From an uncultured Clostridia bacterium (GTDB lineage: Bacteria; Bacillota; Clostridia; Oscillospirales; Acutalibacteraceae): DNA of 64,000 nucleotides. Position numbers and translations under genes: made by a program. Under the pieces are notes generated by a model. It worked only from the letters and a program-made list of their open reading frames with translations. It was not told the DNA's origin and did not search any database. Below, in pieces: positions 37,375-47,936 of this stretch (position 1 is the stretch's first letter; every line of letters begins with the position of its first letter). The stretch lies in the NCBI GenBank assembly GCA_947627135.1, contig CANQUV010000003.1, forward strand, positions 1-64,000, read 5' to 3'.

Positions 37375-38820
37375 TCAGTTGGTGAGTCTTTTTAGCAAAA
37401 CAAGGTCTTTGTTTGTGATTTTGTTATCTTGATTTAAATCACAGGCAACAGTTTCAACATCAGTTAAAGATATTTGGTTAAGCAGATAATTGAACATTTT
37501 ATTTAAATCAAGGGAATTAACATTTCCTTCACCAGTTAAGTCACCGTTTACAGCAATTTTAAATTGTACTTTTTCATTTCCTTTTGAAAATATTACTGTC
37601 ATTCCGGTTCCGATATTTCCGCTTGTTTTTATATTACCGCTTTTGTCATACAACGTAATTGTACCGTTGCAGTTAATATTCTTCTTGAATTCTGTAACAG
37701 ATGTTTTGTTATCAATGTTGTAAATAACATTTCCGTCCTTAAATTTATAAGTGTTGCTTGAATATTTCAGCGGACTATTATCACTATTGTTTGTGTCATT
37801 ATTTTTTGATGAACCTCCATTATTGGAACCGGAATTTCCGTCTGAATTTTGTGAAGCTCCGTTTGTGTTAAGTTCTTTGTCTGTGATTTTATAAACATAG
37901 AACTGATTGCCGCTGTAACCGCCTACATAAATATAGGAATTATAATAATAAATACAACTTATATTTATATCGAAACTGTAATATACAGTAACGGATGGAT
38001 TCGTAATACTGTTACCGTAAATTGAATTTTGATAAGAATATAAATAATAATTGTTTGTTTTAATACAATTTATATTATCGGCATTAAAATCTGCAATTAA
38101 ATTCAAGCTGTTATTTTGAAGTTCAAATAATTTTCCCTGATAATCGCATACAGTATTATTACCGGTATAAGTACAGGGCATTATAAGATCATCGCTTGAA
38201 TTAATACTTTTTAAAGTATTGTTTTCAATACAGTACATTCTACTGTCACAAATACAGTAAATTTTTTTGTTGAAAAACATAAGCTGTTCAGTAGTGTACA
38301 CAGTGCTTATTTTTGACAAAAGTTTTCCGTTTTTTGAAAATTTAAATATACTGTCAGCATCAGGATAATAAGTGGTATAAATGTTAAAATCATTATCGAT
38401 TGCAAAATTAAACTGGTTAAGTTTGCACTGAAAACTTAAATTTATTTTGCCATTGTATTTACCGTCAAAACTTTTGATTAAAAAATCATAAAAATATAAA
38501 TTATTTTCTTTATGTTCCAAATAAGCCGCACAAAATCCTTTTTCGCTTAATGCATAGAGTTCAATATTTTTTTCGATATTAAAGGAATACTGCATATTAT
38601 TGTCAGAAACATTATTATAAATAAAATTATTATTGCTTATTCCAGTAACCATAAGTTGATTATCGGCATTAACAAATTTTAATGTATTAATATTATTTGT
38701 ATTGCTGAATTTAATTCTGTATAAGGCAGAACTGTAAATAGTACCGGTAATTATTGATATAATTATTGCAACAGCTGATAACGAGACCGTCCATATTTTA
38801 ACATTCCTAATTTTTATCAC
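37375..38820 (-). CDS. Membrane-anchored propeller-like protein with C-terminal dockerin-like domain
   Basis: TM helix IWTVSLSAVAIIISIITGTIY; repetitive beta-rich middle; GDLTGEGNVNSLDLNKMFNYLLNQISLTDVETVACDLNQDNKITNKDLVLLKRL. Start revised to GTG near 38820 because the full ORF overlaps yebC. Confidence 0.75.
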   Translation of the reverse strand: MIKIRNVKIWTVSLSAVAIIISIITGTIYSSALYRIKFSNTNNINTLKFVNADNQLMVTGISNNNFIYNNVSDNNMQYSFNIEKNIELYALSEKGFCAAYLEHKENNLYFYDFLIKSFDGKYNGKINLSFQCKLNQFNFAIDNDFNIYTTYYPDADSIFKFSKNGKLLSKISTVYTTEQLMFFNKKIYCICDSRMYCIENNTLKSINSSDDLIMPCTYTGNNTVCDYQGKLFELQNNSLNLIADFNADNINCIKTNNYYLYSYQNSIYGNSITNPSVTVYYSFDINISCIYYYNSYIYVGGYSGNQFYVYKITDKELNTNGASQNSDGNSGSNNGGSSKNNDTNNSDNSPLKYSSNTYKFKDGNVIYNIDNKTSVTEFKKNINCNGTITLYDKSGNIKTSGNIGTGMTVIFSKGNEKVQFKIAVNGDLTGEGNVNSLDLNKMFNYLLNQISLTDVETVACDLNQDNKITNKDLVLLKRLTN

Positions 38821-38826
38821 CCCGAA

Positions 38827-38863
38827 ATTAAAAAGGCAACAGAATTTTCCGTTGCCTTTAATT
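38827..38863 (-). terminator. Terminator downstream of yebC
   Basis: TTAAAAAGGCAAC...GTTGCCTTTAATTT. Confidence 0.65.
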
Positions 38864-38866
38864 TGA

Positions 38867-39607
38867 CTATTCTTCCGGCATCTCCCAGTTGTGCCAAACG
38901 TTTTGAATATCGTCGTTATCTTCAAACATATCAAGCATTTTTTGCATATTTTCACGCACTTTTTCGTCTTCAATAGCCGTATAAGTATCAGGAACCATCT
39001 CAACTTCAGCAGAAACAAAAGTATATCCTGCATTCTCAAGGTCTTGCCTTACACCGCTAAAGTCTTCCGGCTCGGTGTAGATAGTGAAGATATCGTCGTC
39101 AGCTTCAAAGTCAGATGCACCGAATTCAAGAGCGTCTTCCATAACTTTATCCTCGGTTTTGTCAAGGTCTTCACGCTCAATAACTAAAACGCCTTTCTTC
39201 TGAAACATAAATCCTACGCAACCGGGTGTTCCCATATTTCCACCGAACTTGTCAAAATAATGTCTTACTTCACCGGCAGTTCTGTTTCTGTTGTCGGTAA
39301 GAGCTTCAACTATTACTGCAACGCCGCTGGGACCGTATCCCTCATAAGTAACAGATTCATAGTTGGCAGTATTGGAATCACCGGCAGCTTTTTTTATAAT
39401 TCTTTCAATGTTATCGTTAGGAACATTGTTAGCTTTAGCTTTAGCAATACAGTCTCTCAATTTAGAGTTTACATTTGGATCGGCACTGCCTCCGTCACGA
39501 ACAGCAACTGCCAGTTCTCTGCCTATTTTAGTAAATATTTTAGCACGAGCAGCGTCGTTTTTACCTTTTTTCTGTTTAATAGTACTCCATTTATTATGTC
39601 CGGACAT
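38867..39607 (-). CDS. yebC: YebC/PmpR family transcriptional regulator
   Basis: [53 protein letters not shown]. Confidence 0.96.
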   Translation of the reverse strand: MSGHNKWSTIKQKKGKNDAARAKIFTKIGRELAVAVRDGGSADPNVNSKLRDCIAKAKANNVPNDNIERIIKKAAGDSNTANYESVTYEGYGPSGVAVIVEALTDNRNRTAGEVRHYFDKFGGNMGTPGCVGFMFQKKGVLVIEREDLDKTEDKVMEDALEFGASDFEADDDIFTIYTEPEDFSGVRQDLENAGYTFVSAEVEMVPDTYTAIEDEKVRENMQKMLDMFEDNDDIQNVWHNWEMPEE

Positions 39608-39800
39608 AAATTCACATTCTTTCTTAAACATATTATTGAACAGAAAAATTATATCATAAGAGAATATACGATGTAAACACGAAAAACGGTTACAGTTTTG
39701 TTACAAATCTATTGCCAAACATCTTTGTAAATGCTACAATAAAATGGAAACAAAATAAGTGTTTTGCAGAATAATTTACATATAGAAAAGAGAATGTAGC

Positions 39801-40679
39801 ATGCTTAAATCTATGACAGGCTTCGGAAGAGCCGAGGCAACGGTAAACGGACGGGACATTACTGTTGAAATAAAAAGCGTAAACCACCGTTATTTCGAGT
39901 TTAGCTGCAGAACTACACGGGGTTACAGTTTTCTTGAAGAAAAACTGAAATCTTATGTATCTCAAAAGGTTTCAAGAGGAAAGATTGATATGTTTGTATC
40001 ACTTTCTACAAGTGATGAAACACCGGCAGAAGTAACGGTTAATCATCAGCTTGCAAAGGCATATTTAGATGCATTTAAAGAAATTGAAACTGAATATAAA
40101 CTGGAAAATGATATAACTGTATCAGCTGTTGCAAGATATCCTGATGTTTTAACAGTGACAAAGGCTCCCGAAAATGAAGAACAGGTATTAAATGATGTTT
40201 TACAGGCAGTTGATGTTGCCCTTACTTCGTTTATATCAATGAGGGAGGCAGAGGGTGAAAAACTAAAAGCTGATATTTTAAACAGGGCAGAAACGGTACT
40301 TAATATTGTTTCAAAAATTGAAGAAAGATCACCGCAAACCGTGTTGGAATATGAAAACCGTTTAAAATCGAAAATAGAAGAAACATTGTCTGATAAGAAT
40401 ATCGACGAGCAGAGAATATTAACTGAAGTTGCAATTTTTGCAGATAAGGTAGCGGTTGCAGAAGAAACTGTACGATTGAGAAGTCATTTTGCACAGCTTA
40501 CAAAATTTATGAATTCAGACGAGGCAGTAGGCAGAAAGGTCGATTTCATAATTCAGGAAATGAACAGAGAAGCAAACACAATAGGTTCGAAAGTACAGGA
40601 TGCTGAAATTGCCCATTTGGTAGTTGATATAAAGTCTGAAATAGAAAAAATAAGAGAGCAGATACAAAATATTGAATGA
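39801..40679 (+). CDS. yicC: YicC family endoribonuclease
   Basis: MLKSMTGFGRAEATVNGRDITVEIKSVNHRYFEF; EEIEKIREQIQNIE-type end. Confidence 0.95.
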   Translation: MLKSMTGFGRAEATVNGRDITVEIKSVNHRYFEFSCRTTRGYSFLEEKLKSYVSQKVSRGKIDMFVSLSTSDETPAEVTVNHQLAKAYLDAFKEIETEYKLENDITVSAVARYPDVLTVTKAPENEEQVLNDVLQAVDVALTSFISMREAEGEKLKADILNRAETVLNIVSKIEERSPQTVLEYENRLKSKIEETLSDKNIDEQRILTEVAIFADKVAVAEETVRLRSHFAQLTKFMNSDEAVGRKVDFIIQEMNREANTIGSKVQDAEIAHLVVDIKSEIEKIREQIQNIE

Positions 40680-40688
40680 GGTGATTAA

Positions 40689-40943
40689 ATGAAGTTAATA
40701 AATATAGGTTTTGGAAACCTTGTTTCATACAGCAGAATCATAGCGGTTGTTTCTCCTGATTCGGCGCCCATAAAGCGTATGGTTCAGGATGCAAAGACAA
40801 GCAGTATGCTTATAGATGCAACCTGCGGAAGAAGATGTAAGGCGGTTATTATAACAGACAGTGACCATGTTGTACTATCGGCAATTTCGCCTGAAACCAT
40901 AGGCAACAGAGCAGAAGAGCAGGAGGAAAAAAATGAGCAATAA
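40689..40943 (+). CDS. remA: DUF370/RemA-like extracellular matrix regulator
   Basis: [32 protein letters not shown]. Confidence 0.92.
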   Translation: MKLINIGFGNLVSYSRIIAVVSPDSAPIKRMVQDAKTSSMLIDATCGRRCKAVIITDSDHVVLSAISPETIGNRAEEQEEKNEQ

Positions 40944-41487
40944 AGGAAAACTCATTGTTTATACAGGGGCATCAGGTGTAGGAAAGGGAACAATAATGAA
41001 ACAAATCCTGCAAAAAGACCCAACTGTAAGACTTTCTGTTTCCGCAACAACCAGACAACCCAGACCTGAAGATGTTGAAGGAGTAACATATTACTTTGTA
41101 ACAAAAAAAGAATTTGAAGAAATGATAGCTAAAAACGAATTTCTCGAATATGCCCAGTACTGTAAAAATTATTACGGTACCCCCAAAAAGCCGGTTGAAA
41201 AAATGCTTAATGAGGGAATAAATGTAATGCTTGAAATTGAAGTTCAGGGCGGACTTCAAATTATGAAAAAAAATCCTGATTGTACAAGTATTTTCATAAT
41301 GCCTCCTTCAAACGAGGAACTTGAAAGACGATTAAGAGGAAGAGGAACAGAAGATGAAGATACCATTGTTCAGAGGTTAGAAACAGCAAAAACAGAAATG
41401 GAATATGCCAATAAATATAATTTTGTAGTTGTAAACGATGATGTTGAAAAGGCTGCAGAAGAGATAATAAAAATAATACATTTATAA
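40933..41487 (+). CDS. gmk: Guanylate kinase
   Basis: [34 protein letters not shown]. Confidence 0.96.
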   Translation: MSNKGKLIVYTGASGVGKGTIMKQILQKDPTVRLSVSATTRQPRPEDVEGVTYYFVTKKEFEEMIAKNEFLEYAQYCKNYYGTPKKPVEKMLNEGINVMLEIEVQGGLQIMKKNPDCTSIFIMPPSNEELERRLRGRGTEDEDTIVQRLETAKTEMEYANKYNFVVVNDDVEKAAEEIIKIIHL

Positions 41488-41649
41488 AATATAAAGATAT
41501 AAAATTTAATATGAAAATTAAAACTTTTGCTTTAGTCTTTAAAAGGCATAGAAAAATTTAATAATAAATAAACATTTGTCGTTTTTGCATGGGCAGAAAC
41601 AACTGATATATAAGAATTATTAATTTTAATATTATAAGGAGTGCTAAAT

Positions 41650-41853
41650 ATGCATACAATTAATGTAGATGAAATGTTCAACGGAAAAAAAAGCCGTTAT
41701 GCTTTGGTAATTGCAGTAGCAAAGCGGGCAAGGGAAATTACCCAGCAGCAGGAGGATGAAGGCATAATATCTGATGAAAAACCTGTTCTTACAGCTATAA
41801 ACGAATTTAAACAGCATAAGTATAGTATTTTAACTTTAGAAGATGACGAATAA
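41650..41853 (+). CDS. rpoZ: RNA polymerase subunit omega
   Basis: SRYALVIAVAKRAREITQ...KPVLTAINEF; between gmk and priA. Confidence 0.9.
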   Translation: MHTINVDEMFNGKKSRYALVIAVAKRAREITQQQEDEGIISDEKPVLTAINEFKQHKYSILTLEDDE

Positions 41854-44284
41854 TAAAAATTTTGTTGCCGGAATTGCAGTGGAAAAGGCTGCAACTTCCT
41901 TTGATAAAATTTTTGATTATAAAGTTCCCGAAACTTTAGCGGATAAAAATATACAACCGGGCTGCCGTGTGCTTGTGCCGTTTGGCAGAGCAGGAAAAAA
42001 TCGACAGGGAATAGTTGTATATATAAAAGAAGAAAATAAAGATAATTTAAAAGAAATATCAAAACTTCTCGATGAATCTCCTGTTGTAACAAAGGAAATG
42101 CTTGAAACTGCTGATTTTATTAGAAAACATTATTTTTGTACCTTTTATGAGGCAGTTAAAACAATGCTTCCGGCGGGAATAAACTATAAAATCAAAAATT
42201 TTTATTCAGCCGTAAAAAATTGTAATGTTCCGCTTACTATTTATGAACGGCAGTTGTATGATTATCTGATAAAATCAAAACAGCAGATAAAAGAAGATAA
42301 AATATATGAACTGTTTGATTTTGCAGATGAAGATCTGCTTAAAAATCTTGTTTTAAAAGGAGTAATCAGAAAAAGCGAACAGGCATTTAGAAAAGTAGGA
42401 GATGCCGCTATGAAGATGGCGGAACTAAATGAAGATGTTGATTTTTCAAGTGTAAAATTAACACCGAAACAGCAGACGGTAATAGATGTACTGCAAACTG
42501 CAGGAAGCGTATCGGTAAAAGAAATATGCTATTATACCGGAATCACAACATCTGTAATTGATACTTTGGTAAAAAAGAACTATGTTTTTTATTATGAAGA
42601 AGAAGTTTTCAGAACACCAAAAGCAGAGATACCACAGACTTTTCAGACCTTAACGCTTACGGAAGAACAAAATATTGCTTTTAAAGAAATATACGAAAAA
42701 TTTAAAGAGAATAAGCCTGCTGTGTCATTACTTTTCGGAGTAACAGGTTCAGGTAAAACATCGATTTTTTTAAAGCTGATTGAAAAGGTATTGGAAGAAG
42801 ATAAAGGCATAATTATAATGGTACCTGAAATTTCTCTTACACCGCAATTTATAAATATTTTTTCAGGAAGATTCGGCAAAAAAGTAGCTGTATTTCATAG
42901 CGGATTATCTTTTGGAGAACGTCTTGACGAATATAAGCGTGTTAAAAACGGTGATGCTAAAATTGCAATAGGTACAAGAAGCGCAGTTTTTGCACCATTC
43001 GAGAATATCGGACTTATTATAATGGATGAAGAGCAGGAAAGTACTTATAAATCAGAGTCGACGCCAAGATATCACGCCAGAGAGGTTGCAAAGTTTCGTA
43101 TAACAAAGCATAACGCATTATTGCTTTTAAGCTCTGCAACTCCGAGTGTAGAAAGCTTTTATAATGCACTAAACGGAAGATACAGTCTTTCGGTATTAAA
43201 TAATCGTTTCGGCGGTGCAGTACTTCCAAAAGTAATAATTGCTGATATGAATTTAGAAACACAAGAGGGAAATATTACAGGATTTTCTTCAGTGCTTTTA
43301 AAAAATCTTAAATATAATTTAGAAAACAATAAACAATCAATTTTGCTTTTAAACCGTAGAGGACATAATGTGTATGTATCCTGTACTCACTGTCAGGAGG
43401 CAGTAAGCTGTCCTAACTGTTCAATAACAATGACATATCATAGCGCCAATAACCGGCTTATGTGTCATTATTGCGGATATTCATTACCTTTTACAGATGA
43501 ATGTCCAAGTTGTCATGGCAAAGGACTTAAAATGTTGGGAGCAGGAACCCAAAAAGCAGAGGAAGAACTTGAAAGAATTTTACCTAATGCAAAAATTCTG
43601 CGTCTTGATACAGATGCAACTATGAAAAAGTTTTCGCATCAAAGAAAGCTGTCTGCGTTTGCAAAAGGAGATTATGATATTTTAATAGGAACACAAATGG
43701 TAGCAAAAGGACTTGATTTTCCTAATGTTACTCTGGTTGGAGTGTTAAATGCAGACCAAATGCTTTATGCAGATGATTACAGAAGTTACGAGAGGACATT
43801 TTCTCTTCTGACGCAGGTAGTTGGCAGATGCGGCCGAGGTAAGGATAAAGGTCTTGCTGTAATTCAAACATATACTCCTGAAAATAACATTATCTCAATG
43901 GCATCAAAACAGGACTATAAAAAATTCTACAAGGGAGAAATTGCTATAAGAAAGGCTATGCTTTATCCGCCCTTTGCAGATATTTGTATGATAGGTTTTG
44001 TAGGAAATAATCAGGAAAAAACATTTAAAGCCTCAAAAGCATTTCTTGATTTTCTTATAAGTGTTGCAAGAAATGATTATAACAATATTCCGTTAAGGAT
44101 TTTAGGTCCTTCGCCGGCAAATATATTAAGGGTAAGTAATAAATACAGATATAAATTAATAATTAAGTGCAGAAATAATTCAACTTTCAGAAATATGTTA
44201 AATACTGTACTTGTTAAATTTGAAAAAAAGAGAGAATATAAAGATGTAACCTATTACGCAGATATGAATACATTGTCATTTTAA
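41843..44284 (+). CDS. priA: Primosomal protein N' (replication restart helicase)
   Basis: LLFGVTGSGKTSIFLKLI, DEEQESTYKSESTPRYHAREVA, zinc-binding CTHCQEAVSCPNC. Confidence 0.96.
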   Translation: MTNNKNFVAGIAVEKAATSFDKIFDYKVPETLADKNIQPGCRVLVPFGRAGKNRQGIVVYIKEENKDNLKEISKLLDESPVVTKEMLETADFIRKHYFCTFYEAVKTMLPAGINYKIKNFYSAVKNCNVPLTIYERQLYDYLIKSKQQIKEDKIYELFDFADEDLLKNLVLKGVIRKSEQAFRKVGDAAMKMAELNEDVDFSSVKLTPKQQTVIDVLQTAGSVSVKEICYYTGITTSVIDTLVKKNYVFYYEEEVFRTPKAEIPQTFQTLTLTEEQNIAFKEIYEKFKENKPAVSLLFGVTGSGKTSIFLKLIEKVLEEDKGIIIMVPEISLTPQFINIFSGRFGKKVAVFHSGLSFGERLDEYKRVKNGDAKIAIGTRSAVFAPFENIGLIIMDEEQESTYKSESTPRYHAREVAKFRITKHNALLLLSSATPSVESFYNALNGRYSLSVLNNRFGGAVLPKVIIADMNLETQEGNITGFSSVLLKNLKYNLENNKQSILLLNRRGHNVYVSCTHCQEAVSCPNCSITMTYHSANNRLMCHYCGYSLPFTDECPSCHGKGLKMLGAGTQKAEEELERILPNAKILRLDTDATMKKFSHQRKLSAFAKGDYDILIGTQMVAKGLDFPNVTLVGVLNADQMLYADDYRSYERTFSLLTQVVGRCGRGKDKGLAVIQTYTPENNIISMASKQDYKKFYKGEIAIRKAMLYPPFADICMIGFVGNNQEKTFKASKAFLDFLISVARNDYNNIPLRILGPSPANILRVSNKYRYKLIIKCRNNSTFRNMLNTVLVKFEKKREYKDVTYYADMNTLSF

Positions 44285-44325
44285 TAATCGATTTTAATAC
44301 TTATAAAGTGTATATGGAGGAAATT

Positions 44326-44808
44326 ATGGCTATCAGACAAATTGTAAAAGAGGGCGATGATGTACTTACAAAAAAGTGCAGAGAGGTTGTAAAATTTGAC
44401 AACCGGTTATCGATGATCTTAGATGATATGAAAGAAACTCTTGCCCTTGCTGAGGGCGTAGGGCTTGCGGCGCCTCAAATTGGCATTTTAAGAAGAATAG
44501 TAGTTGTAGATGTGGGAGAAGGTCCGATAGAGCTTGTTAATCCTGTGATTATAGAGAAGTCAGGAGAGCAGGAAGGGTTAGAAGGTTGTCTGTCATGTCC
44601 GGGCGAATGGGGAATAACCAAACGCCCGATGAATGTAACCGTTAAGGCACAGGATAGGTACGGCAAGGAGTTTACAGTAAGCGGAGAAGGTCTGCTTGCA
44701 AAAGCGTTTTGTCATGAACTTGACCATCTTGAGGGCATTCTTTATAAGCAGATTGCTATAAGAATGGTAAGTCCTGAAGAAATTGAAGAACTTGAATCCA
44801 GTAAATAA
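44326..44808 (+). CDS. def: Peptide deformylase
   Basis: GVGLAAPQIG, EGCLSCPG, FCHELDHLEG. Confidence 0.96.
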   Translation: MAIRQIVKEGDDVLTKKCREVVKFDNRLSMILDDMKETLALAEGVGLAAPQIGILRRIVVVDVGEGPIELVNPVIIEKSGEQEGLEGCLSCPGEWGITKRPMNVTVKAQDRYGKEFTVSGEGLLAKAFCHELDHLEGILYKQIAIRMVSPEEIEELESSK

Positions 44809-44865
44809 GCTAAGAAATAAAAAAATTTAGAAAATTAAGTAAATTTAAATATAATACCATAAAGA

Positions 44866-45792
44866 GTGATTAATTTGAATATAATATTCATGGGGACACC
44901 GGATTTTGCAGTTCCGTCATTAAAAAAACTTATAGCATCTTCTCATACTGTTCAGGCGGTTTTTACACAGCCGGACAAGCCCAAAGGAAGGAAAATGATA
45001 TTAACTCCGCCAAAAGTAAAGGTTTGTGCGTTAGAAAACAACATAAAAGTATATCAGCCGAATACATTAAAGGATGGAGAAGCGTTAGAAATTATAAAAT
45101 CATATAATCCCGATGTAATAGTAGTTGCGGCTTACGGAAAAATACTTCCTAAAGAAATTTTAGATTATCCTAAATACGGCTGTATTAATGTTCATGGTTC
45201 GCTTCTCCCCAAATACAGAGGTGCCGCACCTATACAGCGTGCAGTATTGGAGGGTGAAAAGGAGACAGGCGTCACCACAATGCAAATGGCAGAGGGACTT
45301 GATACAGGCGATATACTTTTTGTGTATAAAACAAAAATAACAGAAGACGAAACATCAGGAGAACTTTTTGACAGACTTTCTTTCGCAGGTGCAGAGTTAC
45401 TTGTTGATACCCTAAAGGCCGTAGAAATTGGAAAAATCAAACCGCAAAAACAGGATGACAGTAAAGCCACTTATGCAAAAATGATAGATAAAACAATGTG
45501 TCCGATTGATTTTTCAAGATCAGCAGATGATGTTCATAATCAAGTGAGAGGATTAAAGCCATGGCCTGTTGCAACAGCGGTTATAAACGGTAAAAATCTG
45601 AAAATTCATAAAACAAGAATTTCTTCTTTAAGCGGTAAAGAAGGGGAAGTTGTTTCGTTAAATCCGCTTACGGTTGCCTGCAAAGAAAATTCAATAGAGA
45701 TTTTGGAGCTCCAGCCTGAAGGTAAAAAGGTTATGGATTCAAAAGCGTATCTTGCCGGCAACAAAGTTAGTATTGGAGATAAATTTACTTAA
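44866..45792 (+). CDS. fmt: Methionyl-tRNA formyltransferase
   Basis: IIFMGTPDFAVPSLKKL, INVHGSLLPKYRGAAPIQRA; start GTG 44866 or TTG 44875. Confidence 0.95.
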   Translation: MINLNIIFMGTPDFAVPSLKKLIASSHTVQAVFTQPDKPKGRKMILTPPKVKVCALENNIKVYQPNTLKDGEALEIIKSYNPDVIVVAAYGKILPKEILDYPKYGCINVHGSLLPKYRGAAPIQRAVLEGEKETGVTTMQMAEGLDTGDILFVYKTKITEDETSGELFDRLSFAGAELLVDTLKAVEIGKIKPQKQDDSKATYAKMIDKTMCPIDFSRSADDVHNQVRGLKPWPVATAVINGKNLKIHKTRISSLSGKEGEVVSLNPLTVACKENSIEILELQPEGKKVMDSKAYLAGNKVSIGDKFT

Positions 45793-45856
45793 ATTAATAA
45801 CAAGTGTTAAAGGAAAATGAGTTAAATTAAAAGATATATCAAAGGAGATAAAATAT

Positions 45857-46561
45857 ATGTTCAGTTATTTATATTATTATAATTGGTCATATTTAGTGTT
45901 TATGCTGCCTTGTGTTATTATCAGCTTAATATGTCAGATAAAAGTGCAGTCAGCGTACTCAAAATATTCAAAAATACCAAACAGCCGTAATATGACAGGT
46001 GTTCAGGCTGCACAGCATGTTTTAATGAGCAACGGTGTTACAAATGTAAGAATTGAGCGTGTTAAAGGAAAACTTACCGACCATTTTGATCCCAGAAGTA
46101 ATGTTATAAGGCTTTCGGAAGGTGTTTACGACTCTACAACTGTTGCAGCGGTAGGAATTGCCGCTCACGAGGCAGGACACGCTGTTCAGCACGCACAAAA
46201 CTATTTGCCTAATAAAATCAGATCTGCAATTTTACCTGTTGCCAATATTGGCTCAAAATTAAGCTGGATATTTATAATAATTGGATTGGTAATGCCTAAT
46301 TTTGGTAATATTATGCTTGATATCGGAATTATATTTTTTGCAGCGTCAGTTCTTTTTACGGTAGCAACCTTGCCCGTTGAATTTAATGCATCTGCAAGAG
46401 CATTAAGGTGTATAAGAGAAACAAATATTATGCAGGAAAATGAATATGCAGGAGCAAGGTCGGTATTAAGGGCTGCTGCCATGACTTATGTTGCTGCTGC
46501 ACTTACAGCAATTTTGCAGCTATTGCGTCTTATTTTAATTTCAAGCAGCAGACGGAGATAG
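45857..46561 (+). CDS. Zinc metallopeptidase (YugP-like)
   Basis: GIAAHEAGHAVQHAQNY (HExxH), multispan membrane protein. Confidence 0.92.
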   Translation: MFSYLYYYNWSYLVFMLPCVIISLICQIKVQSAYSKYSKIPNSRNMTGVQAAQHVLMSNGVTNVRIERVKGKLTDHFDPRSNVIRLSEGVYDSTTVAAVGIAAHEAGHAVQHAQNYLPNKIRSAILPVANIGSKLSWIFIIIGLVMPNFGNIMLDIGIIFFAASVLFTVATLPVEFNASARALRCIRETNIMQENEYAGARSVLRAAAMTYVAAALTAILQLLRLILISSSRRR

Positions 46562-46563
46562 AT

Positions 46564-47934
46564 ATGCCTTATAATGTCTCAAATAATTATTCAAACAGTA
46601 TGTCGAATCCCAGAAATATTGCTTTTAAAATACTTGTAAAAATAGAAACCAATGCTTCTTATTCGTCTCTATTGCTCAAAACTTATATAAAAGAAAACAA
46701 ATTATCAAATTTAGACGCTTCATTTGTATCTGCAATAGTTTACGGAGTCATTGAAAGACAAATTACACTTGATTATATTTTAAAACAGTATTCAAAAATA
46801 GTGTTAAGAAAAATCGAAACGAAAACACTTATTATTTTAAGAATGGGACTGTATCAAATATTATATATGGATAAAGTTCCTGATTCAGCAGCTGTAAATG
46901 AAAGTGTAAAGCTTGCCAAAAAACATCGTTTAATTCAGTCTTCAGGTTTTATAAACGGAATTTTAAGAAGTTTTTTAAGAGCAGATAAACAATATAAATT
47001 ACCGGATAAAAATAATAAAATTCTTTATTTGTCAGTTATATATTCATGTCCGGAAGAAATTATTTCAATGTGGCTTAAAAGCTACGGAGATAAAAATACA
47101 GAGGGAATACTTAAAAGTCTTTATAACAGACCTCCCTTGTATGCAAGGGTAAATACACTTAAAACTGATTCTGAAAATTTAATTGAAATTTTAGAAAATA
47201 ACGGTATAAAAGCTGGAAAAACAGATATTTTGAATACTGCACTTATTCTTGAAAATACAGGGTCAATAGAAAATATTAAAGCTTTTCAGGAGGGATTTTT
47301 CTATATTCAGGATTTGTCATCACAAATTTGTGTTGAATTAATATCTGCAAAACCTAACCATTTACTAATGGATGTTTGTTCTGCACCCGGCGGAAAATCA
47401 ATGGGTTGTGCAATAAATATGCAAAATAAAGGAAAAGTTTATGCTTATGATATGTATGAGCATAAGGTCAAACTTATAAATTCTGCCTCTAAAAGGCTTG
47501 GAATAGATATAATTAACTCCTCTGTTAGAGACGCACAGAAAGATCATAAGAATTTACCGTTAATGAACAGAGTTCTTTGTGATGTACCGTGCAGTGGTTT
47601 GGGATTATTAAGGAGAAAGCCTGAAATCAGATATAAGAAAGATATACTTAATAATTCTCTGCCTGAAATTCAATATGAAATTTTAAAGAATAATTCCCGT
47701 TATGTTTCTTCCGGCGGCTTATTAATATATTCAACCTGCACATTAAATCCCAAAGAAAACGGAAAAGTAGCCGACAAATTTTTACACGAGAACAAGGATT
47801 TTGAGGCTTATAATATAAAAATGTCAGATAAAATAAAAAGGGTAATAAACGAACCTGAAAATCAGCTTACTTTATTTCCTCATATAAATAATACAGATGG
47901 TTTTTTCATTTCTTTATTCAGAAAGCGTGGTTAA
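46564..47934 (+). CDS. rsmB: 16S rRNA (cytosine-5) methyltransferase RsmB
   Basis: NusB-like N-terminal region; DVCSAPGGKSMGCA, CDVPCSGLGLLRRKPEIRY, STCTLNPKEN. Confidence 0.95.
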   Translation: MPYNVSNNYSNSMSNPRNIAFKILVKIETNASYSSLLLKTYIKENKLSNLDASFVSAIVYGVIERQITLDYILKQYSKIVLRKIETKTLIILRMGLYQILYMDKVPDSAAVNESVKLAKKHRLIQSSGFINGILRSFLRADKQYKLPDKNNKILYLSVIYSCPEEIISMWLKSYGDKNTEGILKSLYNRPPLYARVNTLKTDSENLIEILENNGIKAGKTDILNTALILENTGSIENIKAFQEGFFYIQDLSSQICVELISAKPNHLLMDVCSAPGGKSMGCAINMQNKGKVYAYDMYEHKVKLINSASKRLGIDIINSSVRDAQKDHKNLPLMNRVLCDVPCSGLGLLRRKPEIRYKKDILNNSLPEIQYEILKNNSRYVSSGGLLIYSTCTLNPKENGKVADKFLHENKDFEAYNIKMSDKIKRVINEPENQLTLFPHINNTDGFFISLFRKRG

Positions 47935-47936
47935 TT

